11,248 nt of DNA from Planctomycetota bacterium (GTDB lineage: Bacteria; Planctomycetota; Planctomycetia; Planctomycetales; Planctomycetaceae). Position numbers and translations under genes: made by a program. Shown here one piece after another: positions 6,813-11,248 of this stretch (position 1 is its first letter; each line of letters begins with the position of its first letter). The notes under the pieces were generated by a model. It was given only the letters and a program-made list of their open reading frames with translations, did not search any database and was not told the DNA's origin. Where the stretch lies: the NCBI GenBank assembly GCA_024278285.1, contig JAJRTM010000909.1:1-11248 (forward strand), written 5' to 3'.

Positions 6813-8279
6813 ATGAATCACATATCTTACAACAGCAATATTATCGATTTGGCTCGGCGTCAGTTTTTTGGGCAGGCGGCTGGTGGGATTGGGGCTGTTG
6901 CGTTCGCGACTCTGCTTAATCCTCAAATTGCCAGCGCTGATAAAGCTAAAAAAACACCAGGCATACTAGAAAAAACGCACTTTCCGCAGCGGGCGAAACG
7001 TGTAATTTCTTTATTCATGCACGGCGGTCCTTCGCAGGTTGAATTGTTTGATTACAAGCCGTTACTAAAGAAATTGCAAGGAACCGAACTTCCCGATTCG
7101 GTGCGTGGTACTCAGCGATTAACGGGGATGACATCAAACCAAAAATCATTTCCCATTTCTGCTCCTGGTCAATTCACGTTCAAGCAGCACGGGCAAAGTG
7201 GTTCATGGATGAGTGATTTGATGCCGAACCTTGCGAAGGTGGCTGATGATATTTGCATCATCAAATCGCTCAACACCGAAGCGATTAACCATGACCCAGC
7301 CGTGACGTTATTGCAAACCGGGCATCAACAACCGGGGCGTCCCAGCATTGGTGCTTGGACCAGTTATGGCATTGGGACAGAAAATGCAGACTTGCCCGCC
7401 TTCACGGTGCTCATTTCCCAAGGGAGTGCGGCTCGACCGGCTGATCCGCTTTATACGCGGTTGTGGGGGACTGGTTTCTTGCCGTCCAATTACCAGGGAG
7501 TCAATTTCCGCAGCAGTGGAGACCCGGTTCTTTATTTATCGAATCCACCAGGCATCGATTCTTCGACGCGCCGACGGATGCTCGATGGTTTGTCGCGATT
7601 GAATCAAAAAGGATACGAATCTTTTGGTGATCCCGAAATTAATACGCGAATCGCACAGTTCGAGATGGCCTACCGCATGCAAAGTTCGGTTCCTGAATTG
7701 ACTGATCTTTCCGGCGAGACAGATCAAACTTTCAAAATGTATGGCGAAGAATCTCGTAAGCCGGGAACGTTTGCTGCAAACTGTTTACTCGCTCGGCGAT
7801 TGGCAGAACGGGGCACAAGATTCATTCAACTTTATCATCGCGGTTGGGACCAGCACTATAACTTGCCGAGTGATATCCGGCTGCAAGCTCAAGATGTCGA
7901 CCGCGCGTGTGCGGGACTCATTTCCGACTTGAAACAGCGTGGGCTTCTCGACGAAACCCTCATCGTTTGGGGCGGGGAGTTTGGGCGAACTGTTTACAGT
8001 CAGGGGAAATTGACGGCGACCGATTACGGACGCGATCATCACGGACGCTGCTTTACAATGTGGCTGGCGGGAGGCGGGATAAAACCGGGCATCAGTTATG
8101 GCGTGACTGATGATTTCAGTTACAACATCGCAGAGAAACCGGTTCATGTTCACGATTTGAACGCTACGATCTTGCGGTGCCTGGGGATTGATCACAAACG
8201 ATTAACATTCAAATTTCAAGGACGCGAATTCCGCCTGACCGATGTGCATGGCGTCGTCGTTAAAGATATCCTCACATAA
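6813..8279 (+). CDS. Tat-exported DUF1501 family protein
   Basis: DUF1501 protein, 488 aa, a family distantly related to alkaline phosphatases and sulfatases and routinely encoded next to PSCyt/DUF1549/DUF1553 proteins in planctomycetes. A Tat motif ARRQFF (residues 14-19) precedes an Ala/Gly-rich hydrophobic segment and a likely cleavage near IASA (39-42). Conserved landmarks: LFMHGGPSQVELFDYKP (67-83), INHDPA and TGHQQPGRPSIGAW in the middle, and towards the C-terminus IVWGGEFGRT, GRDHHGRCFTMWLAGGGIKPG and VHVHDLNATILRCLGID. All are present, so the protein looks intact. The start at 6813 is chosen because the longer alternative (6768) runs through a REP arm. Its biochemical activity is not established; the pairing suggests a joint periplasmic function with the PSCyt protein. 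Confidence 0.9.
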   Translation: MNHISYNSNIIDLARRQFFGQAAGGIGAVAFATLLNPQIASADKAKKTPGILEKTHFPQRAKRVISLFMHGGPSQVELFDYKPLLKKLQGTELPDSVRGTQRLTGMTSNQKSFPISAPGQFTFKQHGQSGSWMSDLMPNLAKVADDICIIKSLNTEAINHDPAVTLLQTGHQQPGRPSIGAWTSYGIGTENADLPAFTVLISQGSAARPADPLYTRLWGTGFLPSNYQGVNFRSSGDPVLYLSNPPGIDSSTRRRMLDGLSRLNQKGYESFGDPEINTRIAQFEMAYRMQSSVPELTDLSGETDQTFKMYGEESRKPGTFAANCLLARRLAERGTRFIQLYHRGWDQHYNLPSDIRLQAQDVDRACAGLISDLKQRGLLDETLIVWGGEFGRTVYSQGKLTATDYGRDHHGRCFTMWLAGGGIKPGISYGVTDDFSYNIAEKPVHVHDLNATILRCLGIDHKRLTFKFQGREFRLTDVHGVVVKDILT

Positions 8280-8286
8280 ATCAGAC

Positions 8287-8422
8287 GTAGGATGGCGTGC
8301 TTGCACCCATCAAATATGGTATCCACTTAATCAATCTATTGCTGAATAATATCAATTCAGGCTTTTTTCTACTATTAAACACAACCCGGCACGCGACGAT
8401 GGATGCAAGCACACCATCCTAC
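8287..8422. repeat. REP doublet, GTAGGATGGCG family, copy 2
   Basis: Arms 8287-8311 and 8398-8422 are inverted copies with two mismatches; the left arm is identical to that of the copy at 1819-1955. Read in reverse complement, the spacer aligns with that of the first copy near both arms (for example GTGGA.ACC.TATTTGATGG, and the GCCCGGTTGT-like block on the other side). It starts 7 nt after the DUF1501 stop and ends 17 nt before the isomerase start. Confidence 0.85.
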
Positions 8423-8439
8423 GGAATTAGAAACAGGTT

Positions 8440-9330
8440 ATGATGAAGCTCAGTTTATTCTCTGTCAGTTATGCTGGTTTTTGGGGGCAGCATGAATTGG
8501 AGTTGCCTGCTTTTATCAAGAAGGCTTCGCAGCTTGGTTATGGCAGCGTGGTGCTTGCAGGAAAAAGACCGCATCTGTCGCCTTTGGATGCGAGTGATGA
8601 GAAAATCAATTCTGTAAAGTGCGCATTACAAAAGCATGATATCGCTTGCAGTGTTATCGGTGGTTATACCGATTTATCTCCCAGTGCAGCGGCAGAGGTG
8701 CCTTATCTGGAAATGCAAATTGCATATATAGAATCGCTTTCCCGGATTGCTTCGCAGTTGAACTCGCCGGTTGTTCGCATTTTTACTGCGTATGAAACAG
8801 CAGGTCACAGCCCGCATGCCATCTGGAAGAATGTCGTAAAAACCGTACAGGAAATGTGTGACCGGGCAGCCAGTGTTGGAGTGACGATTGCGTTACAGAA
8901 TCATCACGATATTGGTGTCCATTCTGACTGGTTGCTGGAAATCCTGAACGATGTGGATCGAGCAAACTGCAAACTTGGTTTCGATGCCTGGTCCCCTGCC
9001 CTGCGCGGAGAAAATCTTTATGAAGTCGCCAAAAAGATGGCTCCGCATACTGTCATCACCACCAATGCCGATTATATTCGATTGCCGCGGTATGAGTATC
9101 AGCCGGCTCTGGTGAATTATAAAAAGCTCGAACCAGATTTGGTGCGAGCGGTGAAGTTTGGAGAAGGGTTTATCGACTACGAAGCCTTCTTTCGTGGTTT
9201 GAAAGAGGGAGGATTTGATGGCATCGCTACTTACGAGATGTGTTCTCCCGTGCGAGGTGGCGGCGAAGTTGAGAACTTGGATGCGTTTGCAAGCCACTAT
9301 GTGAATTGGATGCAGAATAATGTACTTTGA
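8440..9330 (+). CDS. Sugar phosphate isomerase/epimerase-like TIM-barrel protein
   Basis: A 296-aa protein of the xylose-isomerase-like TIM-barrel (AP endonuclease 2) superfamily; no signal peptide, so cytoplasmic. Visible segments include YGSVVLAGKRPHLSP (34-48), VVRIFTAYE (111-119), GVTIALQNHHD (147-157), LGFDAWSPAL (179-188), VITTNADYIRLPR (205-217) and the C-terminal GIATYEMCSP (261-270). Candidate metal ligands are His155/156, Asp182 and Glu266; where many relatives have Glu in ALENH, this one has Gln153, so the metal site may differ from the ketose 3-epimerase type. Two consecutive ATGs (8440, 8443) could start it; CAGG at 8434-8437 is a weak ribosome site. The likely task is isomerisation or epimerisation of a sugar released by the exported enzymes, but the substrate is unknown. 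Confidence 0.82.
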   Translation: MMKLSLFSVSYAGFWGQHELELPAFIKKASQLGYGSVVLAGKRPHLSPLDASDEKINSVKCALQKHDIACSVIGGYTDLSPSAAAEVPYLEMQIAYIESLSRIASQLNSPVVRIFTAYETAGHSPHAIWKNVVKTVQEMCDRAASVGVTIALQNHHDIGVHSDWLLEILNDVDRANCKLGFDAWSPALRGENLYEVAKKMAPHTVITTNADYIRLPRYEYQPALVNYKKLEPDLVRAVKFGEGFIDYEAFFRGLKEGGFDGIATYEMCSPVRGGGEVENLDAFASHYVNWMQNNVL

Positions 9331-9336
9331 AATACT

Positions 9337-9474
9337 GTAGGGCAGGCTCCCGCCTGCCTTCCCCATGTGCTAGAGAATAGCGATATCAATATATGTTATG
9401 TACGAAGACAATAACTTGTAATTTCTGATTTATTTTCATAATAAAACAGGAAGGCAGGCGGGAGCCTGCCCTAC
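9337..9474. repeat. REP doublet, GTAGGGCAGGC family
   Basis: Arms 9337-9362 and 9449-9474 are perfect 26-nt inverted copies, each GTAG followed by a perfect 7-bp stem GGCAGGC/GCCTGCC with a TCCC loop. The 86-nt spacer is A/T-rich. It starts 6 nt after the isomerase stop. The perfect arms suggest a recent insertion or ongoing correction between arms. Confidence 0.88.
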
Positions 9475-9527
9475 TTTACTTCATTGGAAGTTCCAGTATT
9501 ATCGAAAACACATGGCGCGGGCATCTT

Positions 9528-9571
9528 GTGCCTGACGGCACCCAACCACTGAAGTGGTCGGGCTACCCTAC
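9528..9571 (-). repeat. Orphan REP-like unit before the Nramp-like gene
   Basis: Read on the minus strand it begins with GTAG (9568-9571). A hairpin of ACCACT/AGTGGT flanked past one mismatch by CCC/GGG (9541-9562) follows, then a second hairpin GTGCC/GGCAC (9528-9541). No inverted partner lies in the gap, so it is a single unit or a half-lost doublet. It ends 22 nt before the start codon at 9594. Confidence 0.6.
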
Positions 9572-9593
9572 GACAATCAGAGAGTAAAACATC

Positions 9594-10862
9594 ATGACAG
9601 AGAGTAACGAGGCACAAACAGAAAATGATTCCTTGCAGAAAAGGAGTCTGTTGAAATCGCTTGGGCCGGGATTGGTTACCGCGTGTGTGGTGATTGGTCC
9701 GGGGAGTATTTTAACGAGTTCGAAAGTTGGCTCCGTTGAAGGTTACTCCAAAAGTTGGGTTGTTGTTATCGCGGTGCTTTGCATGATGGTTTACATGACG
9801 TTGGGCGTAAAGCTGGGCGTTGTGGCTCAGCAGTCGCCGGGGGAACTGACAGCGAAACGTGCGGGACGATGGCTGGCGGTGCTGGTTGGGCTTGGCGTCT
9901 TTTTCATCTCGGCTGCGTTCCAGTTCGGAAATAATCTGGGAGTTCATTCCGCTCTTAAAACGTATTACGATTTTGATTACTGGATTGTGTTGATCAATAT
10001 CATCACACTCGCGTTTGTGTTTGGTTTTCATAATCTTTACAAAGTGGTTGAACGGGTCATGTCTGTTTTTGTTGCGATTATGTTGCTTTCGTTCGCGATG
10101 AATTTATGGTTTGCCCAGCCGAGTGTGACCGAGTTTGCCAAAGGGCTTGTGCCACTTGGGGGATCGGGAGAAATCGGTTTGCCTTTATTGGGCTTGGTGG
10201 GTACAACATTTGTGATTACCGCTGCTTATTATCAGGCATACCTGGTGAGATTCAAAGGTTGGACAGAAAAGGATGTTCATAGCGGTTTGGTCGATGCCCG
10301 AGTTGGCTCGGCTATTATGCTGCTCATTACGTTAATGATTATGACAACTGCTGCTGCGGTTTTGCGTGGAAAAAACCTGGGGGATGTAGCCGATGTCGCG
10401 AACTCGCTGCAACCGTTATTCGGCGAAAAAGGGCGATTGATTTTTTGTATTGGTTTATTCTCGGCTGCGTTTTCTTCTTTTATTGTGAACTCAATGATCG
10501 GCGGGTTTATCCTTTCCGATTCTTTGAACCTGGGAAGTATGCCTTCAGATAAATGGCCTCGAATTCTCACAGCCGCTGTCTTACTGATCGGAATGTTTGT
10601 TGCCATTTATGTGATTCAAAGTGGAACCAAACCGGTCGCCGCGATTGTCGCTGCCCAAGCAGTGACGGTTGTTGCTGCCCCGTTAATGGCAGGTGTGCTG
10701 CTGTGGCTAACAAACTTGCCAAGCGTGATGGGCGAACATCGAAATGGAATCGCGTTGAATATTGCAGCCGGTGTCAGCTTGGTGTTACTCATGATGATGG
10801 CCTGGTACACTGCTGCTTATAAAGTTTGGCCTGAAGTAAGCAAAGCCTTGTCAGTAGGTTAG
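9594..10862 (+). CDS. Nramp-like membrane transporter with altered ion-binding motifs
   Basis: Integral membrane protein of 422 aa with about 11 hydrophobic segments and the overall pattern of the Nramp (SLC11, LeuT-fold) family. The TM1 region LGPGLVTACVVIGPGSILTSSK (23-44) matches the Nramp TM1 layout, but the hallmark DPGN is GPGS (35-38). The TM6 region GTTFVITAAYYQAYLV (203-218) lacks the MPH motif (V207, I208, T209 by my alignment). Without the TM1 Asp, the TM1 Asn and the TM6 Met, canonical Mn/Fe transport is doubtful; it may carry another ion or solute. The start has GAGAG about 9 nt upstream. The last two residues (Val-Gly) and the stop are read from the head of the following REP. 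Isolated at both ends by REP elements, it may or may not be cotranscribed with its neighbours. Confidence 0.8.
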   Translation: MTESNEAQTENDSLQKRSLLKSLGPGLVTACVVIGPGSILTSSKVGSVEGYSKSWVVVIAVLCMMVYMTLGVKLGVVAQQSPGELTAKRAGRWLAVLVGLGVFFISAAFQFGNNLGVHSALKTYYDFDYWIVLINIITLAFVFGFHNLYKVVERVMSVFVAIMLLSFAMNLWFAQPSVTEFAKGLVPLGGSGEIGLPLLGLVGTTFVITAAYYQAYLVRFKGWTEKDVHSGLVDARVGSAIMLLITLMIMTTAAAVLRGKNLGDVADVANSLQPLFGEKGRLIFCIGLFSAAFSSFIVNSMIGGFILSDSLNLGSMPSDKWPRILTAAVLLIGMFVAIYVIQSGTKPVAAIVAAQAVTVVAAPLMAGVLLWLTNLPSVMGEHRNGIALNIAAGVSLVLLMMMAWYTAAYKVWPEVSKALSVG

Positions 10863-10993
10863 GCTTTCCAGCCTGACACAACAGCGTTCTGTCGTTATCT
10901 TCTCCATTTAAAAATAGCGAAAGTCTTATTTTAATCCGACAGGTTTTTATTCTGTCAAAACCGTTTTAAGTCAGGCTGGAAAGCCTGACCTAC
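10854..10993. repeat. REP doublet, GTAGGTCAGGC family, copy 2
   Basis: Arms 10854-10877 and 10970-10993 are inverted copies with one mismatch (T for C at 10860 in the left arm). The architecture is the same as at 6620-6798, and the orientation and the position on the stop codon of the upstream gene also match. The left arm overlaps the last nine bases of the Nramp-like gene and supplies its TAG. The 92-nt spacer is A/T-rich and shares short blocks with that of copy 1. Confidence 0.85.
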
Positions 10994-11023
10994 GAAAATC
11001 CGCTGCAACAAGAAAGATAATCC

Positions 11024-11248
11024 ATGTCGTTTCCAACTGATATTCGTGTCCTTGAAGTCGAACCATTTTTTCAATATGAAAAAGCTCGCACGCCGTTGAA
11101 GTTTGGGGGCGTGGTGATGGACAATACGCTGTATTGCCATGTGCGAGCCAAGGTTGAAAATCGAGAAGGAAAGATCGCTGAAGGTTGGGGAGCGATTTTC
11201 CTGGCTGATGTCTGGGCGTGGCCACAAATTACTGCGGGACATGCAACA
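11024..11248 (+). CDS. N-terminus of a protein, possibly enolase superfamily (cut by window end)
   Basis: An open frame of 75 codons runs from the ATG at 11024 to the last base with no stop. The text includes VLEVEPFF, ARTPLKFGGVVMDN, YCHVRAKVENREGKIAEGWG and WAWPQI. The order Arg-x-Pro-Leu-Lys-Phe-Gly, then a strand of alternating hydrophobics and an acidic-rich 'G-x-x-AEGWG' turn, resembles the N-terminal capping domain of mandelate racemase/enolase-superfamily proteins. This is recognition by pattern only, and the catalytic barrel lies outside the window. AAGAAAG at 11010-11016 may be its ribosome site. The preceding REP doublet ends 30 nt upstream. Confidence 0.6.
   Translation, partial: MSFPTDIRVLEVEPFFQYEKARTPLKFGGVVMDNTLYCHVRAKVENREGKIAEGWGAIFLADVWAWPQITAGHAT

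Noticed and set aside
8287..8422. Classical insertion sequence or MITE with target duplication
   Set aside because: Flanks of the doublets show no direct duplication (for example TCAGAC before and GGAATT after), and each arm is itself a hairpin with a GTAG head, which fits REP doublets better.
8893..9366. 157-aa minus-strand frame over the isomerase gene
   Set aside because: Its start lies in the REP arm and the rest is antisense to conserved barrel motifs.
1819..10993. CRISPR array
   Set aside because: The repeats are inverted pairs of different families scattered between genes, not direct repeats with regular spacers, and there are no cas genes.
6620..10993. Intrinsic terminators at the GC-rich hairpins
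   Set aside because: None of the palindromes is followed by a run of T on either strand at the right distance. A weak or factor-assisted effect cannot be excluded.

Overview
The window looks like chromosomal DNA of a planctomycete. The evidence is the gene families. A Tat-exported Gfo/Idh/MocA oxidoreductase, a secreted sulfatase, a cytochrome-c-type protein of the PSCyt1/DUF1549-LamG-DUF1553 class and a Tat-exported DUF1501 protein sit together, and this combination is a hallmark of Planctomycetes. All recognised genes are on the + strand, and I see no tRNA, rRNA, CRISPR array or transposase gene.

Layout: 1-443 is non-coding with several hairpins and a possible five-codon leader ORF. 444-1751 is the Gfo/Idh/MocA oxidoreductase. 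1752-2044 is a nest of palindromic repeats. 2045-3481 is a divergent sulfatase, coupled (TAG-CA-ATG) to the PSCyt gene at 3484. The PSCyt reading frame stops at 5616 and continues in the -1 frame to 6623; the break lies exactly on an A AAA AAG slippery heptamer followed by TGA. 6813-8279 is DUF1501, 8440-9330 a TIM-barrel sugar isomerase/epimerase-like protein, 9594-10862 an Nramp-like membrane protein lacking the usual metal ligands, and 11024 to the window end is the start of a protein that may belong to the enolase superfamily.

The most unusual structure is between the genes. All five longer intergenic gaps after position 1751 are filled by inverted pairs of short palindromes whose outer ends are GTAG/CTAC (one head is decayed to GCAG). 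These are REP doublets (REPIN/BIME-like elements). At least four sequence families share the same architecture: GTAG followed directly by a 7-9 bp stem. The doublets begin at or within about 10 nt of a stop codon and end about 14-30 nt before the next start codon. Two REPs overlap the upstream gene's stop codon, and two would create false N-terminal extensions if the longest ORF were taken.

Working together (inference): the oxidoreductase, sulfatase, PSCyt and DUF1501 proteins are all predicted to be exported and fit processing of sulfated or otherwise complex polysaccharide outside the cytoplasm. The isomerase-like protein would act in the cytoplasm. The role of the transporter is unknown.
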